Shown here in pieces: positions 1 to 7,439 of a DNA stretch of 11,593 nt. A program made the position numbers and the translations under genes. Within the stretch, counting starts at the first letter, position 1. Every line of letters begins with the position of its first letter. The notes beneath the pieces are model-generated. The model saw only the letters and a list, made by a program, of their open reading frames with translations. It was not told the DNA's origin and did no database searches. Source of the DNA: Candidatus Acetothermia bacterium JdFR-47 (GTDB lineage Bacteria > Bipolaricaulota > Bipolaricaulia > Bipolaricaulales > Bipolaricaulaceae); NCBI GenBank assembly GCA_002011415.1, contig MTNI01000161.1:1-11593 (forward strand). The letters run 5' to 3'.

Positions 1-37
1 GTTTCAATCCCTTTCAGGGGTTTAGGCCTTCTGCAGC
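1..37 (-). CRISPR. Single CRISPR repeat at window edge (leader-proximal end of an array)
   Basis: Read on the minus strand, this stretch ends in CCCTGAAAGGGATTGAAAC. It contains a 4-bp stem (plus-strand positions 9-12 with 16-19, loop 13-15) followed directly by ATTGAAAC, the classic 8-nt 5' handle that Cas6 leaves on crRNAs. The hairpin followed by 8 nt fits Cas6 cleavage at the base of the stem. The orientation puts spacers to the left, outside the window, and the leader to the right beside cas2. Only one copy is visible, so the 5' end of the repeat (near position 37) is a guess from the usual 36-37 nt length, and no spacer can be read. The window begins exactly at the last base of the repeat. 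Confidence 0.75.
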
Positions 38-269
38 CGCGATGGCGGAAACTTCGTCTCCAATGACTTCTCTGCCCCATATCCCGAGGATCTCTCTACC
101 CGGCGCTCCTCGCAACCCTATGACTGGTGCCCTGGTAGGAGGACAATACCTCGTTTAGGCAGAACTCGCTGGCTCCCACGCCTTTGCGAGGATCCCCCAA
201 GGGCTTGATGATAGCTGAGATTCTCGCAGTAGAGAGCCCCAAAGGTTCACTTATCAATGACCCGGCGTC
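38..269 (-). promoter_or_regulatory. Putative CRISPR leader between cas2 and the repeat
   Basis: About 230 bp lies between the cas2 stop and the CRISPR repeat. I see no believable gene in it on either strand. Its position upstream of the repeat, in the direction of repeat transcription, makes it the expected leader that carries the array promoter and the site where Cas1-Cas2 integrate new spacers. I found only weak promoter-like pairs. The 8-mer GTTTAGGC of the repeat occurs again at 153-160, and CGAGGATC occurs at 85-92 and 187-194. These are short and may be chance. The region is not notably AT-rich, unlike many leaders. Function is inferred from position. Confidence 0.55.
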
Positions 270-566
270 CTAGCCCTCGTCGAACCCCACAAACACGGCC
301 GTTTCAGATACGGGCTCTTCGCCCCCCAGACGTTCAATCCGGCGCACATCTTCAGCACACAGGAAGTAGAAGCGTACTGAGTCCCCCTCCTCGAGGTCGA
401 TGGCCTCTTCTAACTGTGCACGAAGGCGAAGATAAGCGCTCTTGTCAATCCGGCACTCGAATATGCTGTATTGCATCCATTGGCCATAATTTTTCAGGAC
501 CTTGTGTACCTTAGTCCTGCGTTTGTCGTCCTTGATGTCGTAGCTTACCACCACGAACAGGCTCAT
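270..566 (-). CDS. cas2: CRISPR-associated protein Cas2
   Basis: Cas2 (98 aa) is the small ferredoxin-fold partner of Cas1. A Cas2 dimer bridges two Cas1 dimers in the complex that inserts new spacers at the leader end of the array. The N-terminus carries the family pattern VVVSYDIKDDKRR, with the conserved metal-site aspartate at residue 10. The YGQWMQYSIFEC segment is the typical second strand and helix boundary, and the length matches the usual 85-100 aa. The ATG overlaps the cas1 stop by 4 bp (ATGA), so translation is probably coupled; its own ribosome site is poor (only a TAAG-like stretch). It is the last gene of the operon and faces the leader. The ending and the family assignment are clear. 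Confidence 0.96.
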   Translation of the reverse strand: MSLFVVVSYDIKDDKRRTKVHKVLKNYGQWMQYSIFECRIDKSAYLRLRAQLEEAIDLEEGDSVRFYFLCAEDVRRIERLGGEEPVSETAVFVGFDEG

Positions 567-1564
567 CTTATTAGAAACGGGACATAGCGATCTAGTTCTC
601 CGGTCACCGTCTTGGCCAAGATGCGCGCCTGGAGTTCTAGGCTTCTCCAGTAGGTAACCCGATAGCCAAGAGAAGGGTGCTTGATCTCGGCTCGTTTCTT
701 CTCTTCGTAGGCCTGCAAGAACGTCTTGAGCGCCCTTTTTTTCATGCGATGGACCTGCCCGAGTCCTACCTCGAAATCGTTGGTGGTAAGCATCCGCTTG
801 TTTATCAAGCTAAGCACCATGCTATCCACCAATACAGGCCGGAATTCCTCCATGAGGTCCAAAGCAAGTGAGGGTTTTCCATAACGATCCCCATGCAGAT
901 AACCGAGGTAAGGGTCGAAGCCCACGATGCTGCACGCAGCCTGGAGATCCTTGTACAGAAGGACGTATCCGAAGGAGAGCATGGCGTTCACCGGGTCCGT
1001 AGGGGGTCGACGTACCCGACCTGGGAACCCGAATCCCTCGGCCTTGATAAGTTGGGCAAACGCCTGGAAGTAGATGGCTGAGCCGGCCCCTTCGATCCCC
1101 CGCACCTCATCGATCGAGGTAGCGCGCGCAAGCCGTTCCATCACGGCTTTGAGCCGGGCGATGGCTTGGGAGAAGCCGGCACCCGATCCCCCACGCTCGG
1201 CCCGCTGGAGGAGTGTTCGCATATTGTGGAGTTTCCCGCGCACGAAACCGCGGGCCAGCTCCAGCGAACGCTTGTGATCGCAGGCGACAGCGTACTGGGC
1301 ACGCCGGAGGAGCCCGTTCTTGGAGAGCTCGGGCACCAGCCGTCCCAGATACCGGCCTTGGGAGGTGAGGAAGACAAGGTCAACCCTGCGCTCAAGAAGT
1401 TCCCGCAGGGCGGCCTGGGTGAACGTAACATTGCCGAAGGCCACCAATTGGTCCACCTTGATCAGCGGAACATCGAGCAAAGTTTCCTTCTTAAGAGTTA
1501 CCTTTAGGCGCTCGCCCGTCTTGCGTACCACCACCCCGTCCTGAACGAGGTACACGGTGCTCAT
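563..1564 (-). CDS. cas1: CRISPR-associated endonuclease/integrase Cas1
   Basis: Cas1 (333 aa) is the metal-dependent integrase that joins prespacers to the CRISPR array. It has the N-terminal beta-rich domain (MSTVYLVQDG...) and the C-terminal all-helical catalytic domain. The three active-site positions are visible: E158 in GIEGAGS, H224 in YLHGDRYG, and E239/E240 in LMEEFRP. I chose the ATG at 1564 because it overlaps the cas4 stop (ATGA) and sits 7 nt after a GGAGG core. The frame stays open to a TTG at 1618, but the extra 18 residues lie inside cas4 and do not look like Cas1. The stop overlaps the cas2 start in the same 4-bp manner. Length is normal and the catalytic set looks intact. 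Confidence 0.97.
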   Translation of the reverse strand: MSTVYLVQDGVVVRKTGERLKVTLKKETLLDVPLIKVDQLVAFGNVTFTQAALRELLERRVDLVFLTSQGRYLGRLVPELSKNGLLRRAQYAVACDHKRSLELARGFVRGKLHNMRTLLQRAERGGSGAGFSQAIARLKAVMERLARATSIDEVRGIEGAGSAIYFQAFAQLIKAEGFGFPGRVRRPPTDPVNAMLSFGYVLLYKDLQAACSIVGFDPYLGYLHGDRYGKPSLALDLMEEFRPVLVDSMVLSLINKRMLTTNDFEVGLGQVHRMKKRALKTFLQAYEEKKRAEIKHPSLGYRVTYWRSLELQARILAKTVTGELDRYVPFLIR

Positions 1565-2163
1565 GCGTCTCCCTCCCAAGAGAACGCGTTCAACCGTTCT
1601 GTCTCTCGCGGCAAGCACACCGGATACAAGCTACAGCCCCGGCAGCGTCGGCTGGGAGTGGGCAATGGGCCTCGAGGTGATGCAAGGAGGGCGCGCACAC
1701 CATGGACGGCCTCTTCCACCTGAGTCCGCACTTCAGGAGTGAGCTCCACCAGTTCACGGCGGTGCGAGGCTGCATAATAGATGTATCCCTTTGAGATGGG
1801 GCGACTAGTCATTTCTTCCAAGCACATGGCTTGAGCGCAAAGCTGAAGCCGGTCGTTGTTCCATTTTCCCTTGCGGCCCCGTTTGTACTCCACTGGGTAG
1901 AGCTTGCCGGCCCGCTCCTCCACGACATCGGCGTAGCCGATGAGCCCGAGGCGGTGGGAATAGACCTGAACGTGCCGAAGTTGGAGAAGCTCGCCCCGCT
2001 TGGTGTCCACCCCCTGGTGAGCCCGCTCGTGGAGGAGTTCGCCCTCTACCGTGTAAGGATTGGGAAGGAACTCTCCGGCGACGTACATAAGCCAGCAGCG
2101 CCGGGGGCAGTAGTCATACTGATTGAGGGCAGAGATGGGGATGAGGTCCAACTCTTCATTCAT
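1561..2163 (-). CDS. cas4: CRISPR-associated exonuclease Cas4
   Basis: Cas4 (200 aa) is a RecB-like nuclease with an iron-sulfur cluster. It trims prespacer ends and helps select those with a PAM, in partnership with Cas1. Visible motifs are DYCPRRC (C19, C23), H45 in GELLHERAH, D79 in GYADVV, E92 and K94 in VEYKRG (the core D-ExK nuclease site), Q107 in RLQLCAQA, and the C-terminal cysteines C174, C177 and C183 in CRGCSLYPVC. C19 plus the last three cysteines are the expected 4Fe-4S ligands. The ATG lies 5 nt after GGAGG (2169-2173) and overlaps the cas6 stop by 4 bp. The stop likewise overlaps cas1. Length and motif set are complete, so it should be active. Confidence 0.96.
   Translation of the reverse strand: MNEELDLIPISALNQYDYCPRRCWLMYVAGEFLPNPYTVEGELLHERAHQGVDTKRGELLQLRHVQVYSHRLGLIGYADVVEERAGKLYPVEYKRGRKGKWNNDRLQLCAQAMCLEEMTSRPISKGYIYYAASHRRELVELTPEVRTQVEEAVHGVRALLASPRGPLPTPSRRCRGCSLYPVCLPRETERLNAFSWEGDA
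1571..1577 (-). promoter_or_regulatory. Ribosome binding site that fixes the cas1 start
   Basis: The minus strand reads GGGAGGG followed by AGACGC and the ATG at 1564, inside the end of cas4. It supports the ATGA-overlap start over the upstream TTG. Confidence 0.75.
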
Positions 2164-2987
2164 CTAATCCTCCGGGTCATTCCCATGCCGTGGGTAGTCT
2201 TGCGACCTGTGCCGGCGTAGAAGGCAAAGTCAGCTAAAGCATTGATCTGCTGGACCAACCCGTCGGGGAGGTCCTTAATCAGAAAGGTAACTTGGCCCAC
2301 GAAACCGGGGACGGTGACTCGGCCGTCGTAGAAGGGGAGGGTACGGATACGGTGCTCCTTGACCCCAATGTGGCGGGTGAAGAATCCCGGCTCTGAGAAC
2401 ACTCGATCGAGCGGTATCGGTGAAAAGGCCTGCCATTTGGCAAGGTAGCTTCCGAACACAAGTTCAGGAAGGGGCAATGGCAAATCCAAATCTCCGCGCC
2501 GGAATGCTGTGGGGCTGGCGAACTGCAGGGTGATAGTCTTTTCGGCTGGAGCTTTTTCCAGGAGCTCCTCCCAATTGGTGCAGCCGGCCCAAGATGAAGA
2601 GCCAGGGGTGCCGATCAACTCTGTAATGAGGAGTTCGGCTTTACCAAGACGGAGGATCGGCAATCTTGAGGACAGGAGCAGGTGCTCTGCAAGACGGCGA
2701 TAGATGTGGGGGGCAAGCGCCGTGAAGCGCAAAGAACAGGTGCGATTAGTGAAAAGCAGGAGACGCTCGGCCTCAATTCGTTTACCTCCTCTCAGCGGAG
2801 AGGTAGTGAACGGTCGGTATTGCGCACCCGCAGCGTGTAGTTCCTCGGCCAGATCCGGATCCACTTCGCCAATCATGGCAAGGAATGCAGCGTGCACCTG
2901 GTGGCCCAGACCGATCGGGATGGTGATCGAGGCCTTTGGCAGGAGCCTGAGCACCACTGCATGAAGGGTAGCTAGTTTAGTGTCCAT
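2160..2987 (-). CDS. cas6: CRISPR RNA endoribonuclease Cas6 (Cas6d)
   Basis: Cas6 (275 aa) cuts the precursor crRNA within each repeat and leaves an 8-nt 5' handle. The C-terminus carries the family's glycine-rich loop, GTGRKTTHGMG, within residues 259-269, in the second of two RRM-like folds. The N-terminus has the typical GLGHQVHAAFLAMI helix; H32 there is a candidate for the catalytic histidine, though this is not certain from sequence alone. It starts 31 bp after the cas3 stop, with only a close-set AGGA before the ATG, and its stop overlaps cas4 (ATGA). The substrate is presumably the repeat at 1-37, whose hairpin followed by ATTGAAAC fits Cas6 processing. Confidence 0.94.
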   Translation of the reverse strand: MDTKLATLHAVVLRLLPKASITIPIGLGHQVHAAFLAMIGEVDPDLAEELHAAGAQYRPFTTSPLRGGKRIEAERLLLFTNRTCSLRFTALAPHIYRRLAEHLLLSSRLPILRLGKAELLITELIGTPGSSSWAGCTNWEELLEKAPAEKTITLQFASPTAFRRGDLDLPLPLPELVFGSYLAKWQAFSPIPLDRVFSEPGFFTRHIGVKEHRIRTLPFYDGRVTVPGFVGQVTFLIKDLPDGLVQQINALADFAFYAGTGRKTTHGMGMTRRIR

Positions 2988-3018
2988 TTCCTAGCTCTAA
3001 AACCGACCTCTAACGAAG

Positions 3019-5115
3019 TCAAAGAATGATTGGCACATTTTCTCGTTGCTCCTTCCACCAACCCAAGCTGTCCACGAAGAAGGCGTCTTGGTTGAAGACA
3101 ATGCTCCAGGGCTGCTCACTTAGCTGACCGCCGGGCTTGCGAAGGCGCAGTTCATAGATGGCAAAAAGGGGGGGCAGTGCTCGACCAAGGCGTACTGCAG
3201 CCGGGTGCACATCTACGAACCAAGCTACAATCTGTTTACGCTTCAAATGGCGATTTAACCGTCGTAAGCGCAAGCTAGGTTCTGTCACCACTTCTAGACC
3301 TCTTACGGCTGCCACTTGCGCCTTTCGTCCATATACCACATCCTCGCTCACTTCAAACCAGACTTTGCGTGCCTCATCGCGCAGACCAGTGAGCCGGAAG
3401 TAACCGTATACGCCTAGAAGGTCCTCCGGTTTGCATCCAATGAGCTTGCCATAGCGCCGCTCACGCGCCACCTCTTCGGGCCAACGATCTGTCAACTCCT
3501 CCAATCGCTCCAGGTACGCCTCCTGACTTAGTTCAACGATCTCGCCCCTCCGCAGCAGAAACATCAAGTCGTATCGCTTAGCGGGGAAGCCGATGTTTGT
3601 GTCTCGCTCGTCCAAAAGGGCGACTTCAAGACCGTTTCCCCGGAAGGTCAACAAGGGCTGCAGGATGTGTTCTTCCTTGTAGTGGCGATGTAGACTCCAC
3701 GCTTGTCTTCCCGTCTTGCCCGTCAGAGCTTCGATGGCTGCTTCCAGGCTGGCGGCGATGCGCGGGCGATCATCGGGCTGGAAGAGAGTCTGGACCTTCC
3801 AACGGGCCTCTTGAAACTCAGCTGCCGCATGCGTTCGCAGATAGCATTTAAAGTCTTCCGGCTTCTGGTACGCTTCATCCACCAATCGGTACAGTTCGTG
3901 GCGAGAGATAGTCTGTCCTTCCCTCAAGTGCCCTGTAAGGAAGTGATACACATACTCCGGCACGAGAGCCACCGCGTGATTGGGGATGTCGAGCGCCTTC
4001 TTGTGCCGCGCCAGTCGACCAAAGCGCTGGATGAACTGGGCCGCTGTACGCGCCTCGTAGATGAGCATGTCCTTCTCTGCCTCGTCTTTGAAGTCAATGC
4101 CCACCTCAATGGTCGAGGTGCCCACGGTGAAGGGCCGTCGAATAGCTTCTTCACGCTCTTGCTCTGAACTTAAGCCATGCACCTCGCCTATCGCTTTGTC
4201 GGGGAACATCTCATGCAATGCCCGGGCTGCTTCAATGGCTCCGGCCACGGAGTCCAGGATGGCTACCAGACGTGCCTCGGGATAGTCGTCAACGAAAGTC
4301 CGCAGCGCTGGCAAGTAGTCCAACAGTGTCTTGAAGCCTTTCCAGCGCCGCAGGTCGGCCGGCAGCAACGTTAGCTGCAGCGGATAAGCGATGGTACGGG
4401 CGTCCGGCGCGTTCGAAACCTCCCCTTCCACTGCCTCGACGGTTAGGCCCAGATGATCATGTAGCCATTCGCGGACAGGTGACTCTGGTGTGGCCGAGGC
4501 AAAGATGAAGACACGTCCACGCTCTGGATTGATCGTGTGTAAAGTTGCCACTAGGAAGGCCACATCGGCCATCTGTTTGACGTTATATAGGTGAAACTCA
4601 TCAAAGATGAACAGCCGATATTCTCCCAGTAGCGTGAAGAGTCGCTGGTTAAGTCCTTCCGGCCCTTGGTAGAGACCGAAAAAGGTGTAGAACAAAATAT
4701 CGGGGTTGGTGAGGATGGTTGGCTTCCAGTGCATCACAGTCTCGAAGGTCGTAGCGTGCTGCTGCTTGTCCAGGGCATCCTGCCAGTGGTCAAGCTGCCG
4801 GCTGTCAATGCGCAATAGCCGGTGGGGGTCTATCCAGGGCTTGAGCGCCCGTTCCTGATCGCGAGTCAGCTCATTGGTAGGATAGACACCGAAGGCCGAC
4901 TCGCCGTGATTAATGGTGTAGGCATAACTGGCCAGCGTCTTGCCGCTGCCGGTGGGCGTAGTAATGAAGAGGCACAGTGTTTCTTTCTCTCTTAAAGCCT
5001 GTTCTACTAGCCGATAGACCTGGCTTTGGTAGACGTAAGGTTTATAGTCAGCCAACCACTTCTCATCTGTCTGGGCATACGCCAGTGGCGAAATGTTGAC
5101 GGTCAAAGCTTCCAT
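3019..5115 (-). CDS. cas3: CRISPR-associated helicase Cas3 (Cas3', type I-D, no HD domain)
   Basis: This 698-aa superfamily 2 helicase unwinds target DNA once the Cascade-like complex has bound. Motifs in order are Walker A TPTGSGKT (53-60), PTNEL (motif Ia, about 79-83), DEFH Walker B (172-175), SAT (207-209), STIEVGID (motif V, 334-341) and QRFGRLAR (motif VI, 363-370). There is no N-terminal HD nuclease: helicase motif I is reached within 53 residues. This is typical of type I-D, in which the nuclease is fused to Cas10d. The frame is open up to a TTG at 5190, inside csc1, but the ATG at 5115 follows AAGGAG by 5 nt and lies just after the csc1 stop, so I prefer it. The C-terminal ~300 residues have no motif I can name. 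Confidence 0.95.
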   Translation of the reverse strand: MEALTVNISPLAYAQTDEKWLADYKPYVYQSQVYRLVEQALREKETLCLFITTPTGSGKTLASYAYTINHGESAFGVYPTNELTRDQERALKPWIDPHRLLRIDSRQLDHWQDALDKQQHATTFETVMHWKPTILTNPDILFYTFFGLYQGPEGLNQRLFTLLGEYRLFIFDEFHLYNVKQMADVAFLVATLHTINPERGRVFIFASATPESPVREWLHDHLGLTVEAVEGEVSNAPDARTIAYPLQLTLLPADLRRWKGFKTLLDYLPALRTFVDDYPEARLVAILDSVAGAIEAARALHEMFPDKAIGEVHGLSSEQEREEAIRRPFTVGTSTIEVGIDFKDEAEKDMLIYEARTAAQFIQRFGRLARHKKALDIPNHAVALVPEYVYHFLTGHLREGQTISRHELYRLVDEAYQKPEDFKCYLRTHAAAEFQEARWKVQTLFQPDDRPRIAASLEAAIEALTGKTGRQAWSLHRHYKEEHILQPLLTFRGNGLEVALLDERDTNIGFPAKRYDLMFLLRRGEIVELSQEAYLERLEELTDRWPEEVARERRYGKLIGCKPEDLLGVYGYFRLTGLRDEARKVWFEVSEDVVYGRKAQVAAVRGLEVVTEPSLRLRRLNRHLKRKQIVAWFVDVHPAAVRLGRALPPLFAIYELRLRKPGGQLSEQPWSIVFNQDAFFVDSLGWWKEQRENVPIIL

Positions 5116-5120
5116 ATCAG

Positions 5121-5126
5121 CTCCTT
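5121..5126 (-). promoter_or_regulatory. Ribosome binding site that fixes the cas3 start
   Basis: AAGGAG on the minus strand, 5 nt before the ATG at 5115. It partly fills the 13-bp gap after the csc1 stop and argues against the longer TTG-started frame. Confidence 0.75.
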
Positions 5127-5128
5127 CG

Positions 5129-5848
5129 CTATTCCGGCGGTCGAGCCAGAAAGCGCATTCCGACGGGAAGCCGTACGACACCATCGCCAAAGCGGGCCTC
5201 GTAATAAGCGCAGTCTTCGAAGTGGGCGCGGGATAGCAGACGGGTGGGCAAACTGGTAGCTACTACGTCACACACCACCGGATCAGCTTCGAGATCGCGC
5301 CAATTGAGGAAGACATCCGTCTCGAACGGACCGGTCTTCCTTTGCACGACGCTGGCCACTTCTGCTCGTAGACGTGCTTTGCCGGGGAACTTACCCAACC
5401 GGATCCGGGATGACTTGCCCTCTAGCAGTCCGCGTAGCGCAGGCGTATCTGGCAGAGCCTCAGGGGCGTGCACCAGCAAGTAGAAGGTGAACCGAGAGCC
5501 GGGACAGAGTACCCGCGCGAATCCCCAGTCGGGGTAGCCCCGCGAGCGCTCCTTGCCTGGGAAAACATACCCTTCGCGCATGGTGTTCCATTGCACTAGG
5601 CGGTGAGCGACGTGTTGGGGAGTGCCGGGAGTGACGTAGAGGCGCCCATTCAGCGGCGTCAGCTCCTCCAGGTAGTGCGGTTCCTGCTTCAGCCTGGCGT
5701 ACGTGTATGTGTCACCCCGCACCAGGCCCAGGGCGTACACCAAGGCGTAGTTATGGATAAAGGCGCCCGTTTCGTACACCCTACCCCGCTCGACGGTGGC
5801 GTAGAAGACGTAGTCCAGCAGTTCAAGGGTACCCCGATAGACCAGCAT
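5129..5848 (-). CDS. csc1: Type I-D Cascade subunit Csc1 (Cas5d family)
   Basis: Csc1 (239 aa) is the Cas5-like subunit of the type I-D effector. It holds the 5' handle of the crRNA next to Cas10d. The N-terminus (MLVYRGTLELLDYVFYATV) matches the Csc1 pattern of an RRM strand followed by a lower-helix region ending in FYAT. The IRLGKFPGKARL segment near residues 148-159 is the usual glycine/lysine loop of Cas5 proteins. The ATG at 5848 follows GGAGGT by 6 nt. An in-frame ATG 18 bp upstream overlaps the csc2 stop but has no such site, so the shorter form is more likely. The gene lies between csc2 and cas3, the normal I-D order. Confidence 0.93.
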   Translation of the reverse strand: MLVYRGTLELLDYVFYATVERGRVYETGAFIHNYALVYALGLVRGDTYTYARLKQEPHYLEELTPLNGRLYVTPGTPQHVAHRLVQWNTMREGYVFPGKERSRGYPDWGFARVLCPGSRFTFYLLVHAPEALPDTPALRGLLEGKSSRIRLGKFPGKARLRAEVASVVQRKTGPFETDVFLNWRDLEADPVVCDVVATSLPTRLLSRAHFEDCAYYEARFGDGVVRLPVGMRFLARPPE

Positions 5849-5854
5849 ATGGGC

Positions 5855-5860
5855 ACCTCC
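5855..5860 (-). promoter_or_regulatory. Ribosome binding site that fixes the csc1 start
   Basis: GGAGGT on the minus strand, 6 nt before the ATG at 5848. It favours this start over the in-frame ATG at 5866. Confidence 0.7.
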
Positions 5861-5862
5861 CC

Positions 5863-6921
5863 TCATACCACAAACGACGCCGACCGGGTGTTCAGGTCCC
5901 GCAAGAATTGGGCCAGCCGCTCCTCGTCCCGGTTCAGCGCTCGCACGTCCTGGAGGATGGCCTCCAGTGCCTCGCCGGTAACCAGAGTCAACCGGCCGGG
6001 CAGATCGGCCGTCAGCCGTTTGATGACGGCCGGAGCGTGCCGCAGGAGGTCAGTCAACGTCAGCTTGCCACCAATCAGGTCCACTTCAGGATCCTTGGCC
6101 AGGACGTCGTAGAAGGCCTGGGTGAACTCCAGGTTGGCGAAGAGTTCCACGTCGGAGAAGGCGATGGCTAGGACGTGGTTGCGGACGAATCCTTGCCGGC
6201 TGCCCTCCTTGCCATAGCGAGTAGTGCGCAGGATGTTGCCCAGCACGTAGACGAACTCGTCGGCGGTTAGGTCCACCGTTGTCTCCACGGCGGGCAGGAA
6301 GACGCCAGGGGTGGTGTAGTCGTATTCGGTGATGGTGCCCGAAGTTTGCTTGGCCTCGTCAATGACGTTGAACTTGACCTGCTTTTGGACGATCTCATAG
6401 GGGCGGACGGTGAAGCAGGAGTCGGTCATCAATCGGGCTTTGCGGGCTCCCTCGGCCTCGATGGCCGCGTAGCCATAGATCAGGCAGTCGGGGCAGTGGG
6501 TGCAGAGGCCCTCGGTGAGGTAGCAATCCGCATACGGCCCGGCCAGCGACCAGCCCTTTCCTTTGGCCTTCTCTTGGGCCAGGGCGATCTCCTCTTTTCC
6601 GTAAGCGACCCTTTGGACTTGGCCATCCTTATACAGCACGGCGTAGGGAAAGATGCCGTACTGCCGCAGCAACGCCTTGCCGGTGCGCCGTTCCGGGGCA
6701 ACCTGTTTGCGCTTGAACATCACCAGCCGGGTGATTTCCTTGGTATGATCCAGACCGGCCTGGGTCTGCTCCACGTCCTGCTGTTCGCCCCCTTCCGTGG
6801 TGAAGATGGCGTAGGATTGGGTCTCCCGCAGTAACAGAATGCTGACGTAGCAGTTGGTGGGCGTATGGGGGATGGCGGGGACGAAATACTGCTGATACGC
6901 TTGCAAACTTTTGAGTGTCAT
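5863..6921 (-). CDS. csc2: Type I-D Cascade backbone subunit Csc2 (Cas7d family)
   Basis: Csc2 (352 aa) is the Cas7-like protein that polymerises along the crRNA spacer and forms the effector backbone. A cysteine cluster, CTHCPDC (C140, C143, C146), with a further cysteine at 133, fits the zinc-binding insertion known in Csc2 structures. The N-terminal YFVPAIPHTPTNCYVSILLLRET and the central TTPGVFLPAVETTVDLT segments look like the RRM core and the thumb of the family. The ATG at 6921 follows AGGAGG by 6 nt. A TTG at 6936 would give five more residues, but those codons are the ribosome binding site itself. The gap from the cas10d stop is 11 bp. Length is typical. Confidence 0.95.
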   Translation of the reverse strand: MTLKSLQAYQQYFVPAIPHTPTNCYVSILLLRETQSYAIFTTEGGEQQDVEQTQAGLDHTKEITRLVMFKRKQVAPERRTGKALLRQYGIFPYAVLYKDGQVQRVAYGKEEIALAQEKAKGKGWSLAGPYADCYLTEGLCTHCPDCLIYGYAAIEAEGARKARLMTDSCFTVRPYEIVQKQVKFNVIDEAKQTSGTITEYDYTTPGVFLPAVETTVDLTADEFVYVLGNILRTTRYGKEGSRQGFVRNHVLAIAFSDVELFANLEFTQAFYDVLAKDPEVDLIGGKLTLTDLLRHAPAVIKRLTADLPGRLTLVTGEALEAILQDVRALNRDEERLAQFLRDLNTRSASFVV

Positions 6922-6927
6922 CTTGCA

Positions 6928-6933
6928 CCTCCT
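6928..6933 (-). promoter_or_regulatory. Ribosome binding site that fixes the csc2 start
   Basis: AGGAGG on the minus strand, overlapping the last base of the cas10d stop codon and 6 nt before the ATG at 6921. It supports translation of csc2 from the cas10d transcript. Confidence 0.8.
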
Positions 6934-7439
6934 CAATGTTCTGTTTGCGATGCCGCCTCTGAAGCGGTTTTCTGCTGTTTGTGCTCCTCCCAGAGCTGGG
7001 AGAGGTTGCGATCGGTGTAGTAGTAGATTCCGTTGGCCAGGCTGTTCTCCAGCCGCAGAAAGCGGGCGAAGCTCCCGCCAGCGCGGCCCAAGTAGAGGTC
7101 ATCTACCAGGATGTCCACGAACTCCCCTACCAGCCGGCTCAGCTCGTCACCCCAGGCGCGAACGAAGATCTCCCCTCGTCGGGTCTCCTGGCGGCGCTCC
7201 AGCCCCTTGAGGAGCGTGCCGGCCGCTAATCGCTTCAGTTCAGTGATGCTCTGGTCCGATGGGCGCCGCCCACTGACAGCTGCTTGCCGCACCTCTGGGA
7301 TCATCTGCTGCGCCTTGCGCATCGCCGAGACCGCCTCGCGAAAGACCAGTTCATAGCGCCGCGCCTTGCCGCGCCCTGAGGTGCCCAGGGGCAGCGCAAT
7401 CTCCAGCGACTTGCTGGCGATTCGCTCAACCAGGTCCAT
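6933..7439 (-). CDS. cas11d: Predicted Cas11d small subunit, translated from inside cas10d
   Basis: An in-frame ATG at codon 862 of cas10d would yield a 168-aa protein beginning MDLVERIASK. It is preceded by a full-consensus Shine-Dalgarno, AAGGAGGTGA, which is rare inside a coding sequence. The product looks helical and charged (RRYELVFREAVSAMRKAQQM; GDELSRLVGEFVDILVDD), as expected for a Cas11 small subunit that lines the effector belly and stabilises target DNA. Separate translation of Cas11 from the 3' end of the large-subunit gene has been shown experimentally for other type I-D (also I-B and I-C) systems. Here the start site is seen in sequence, while expression is inferred. It shares frame and stop codon with cas10d. 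Confidence 0.8.
   Translation of the reverse strand: MDLVERIASKSLEIALPLGTSGRGKARRYELVFREAVSAMRKAQQMIPEVRQAAVSGRRPSDQSITELKRLAAGTLLKGLERRQETRRGEIFVRAWGDELSRLVGEFVDILVDDLYLGRAGGSFARFLRLENSLANGIYYYTDRNLSQLWEEHKQQKTASEAASQTEH

Noticed and set aside
153..160. Second copy of part of the CRISPR repeat (GTTTAGGC) in the leader
   Set aside because: Only eight bases match and the hairpin and ATTGAAAC end are absent, so it is not a degenerate repeat.
257..514. An 85-codon plus-strand frame opposite cas2
   Set aside because: It is antisense to cas2, proline/arginine-rich without a recognisable domain, and explained as a shadow of that gene.
1565..1618. A longer Cas1 beginning at TTG 1618
   Set aside because: The extra residues lie within cas4 and do not resemble Cas1; the ATG at 1564 has a good ribosome site and the ATGA overlap seen at the neighbouring junctions.
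5116..5190. A longer Cas3 beginning at TTG 5190
   Set aside because: It would overlap csc1 by 62 bp, and AAGGAG precedes the ATG at 5115 at the right distance.
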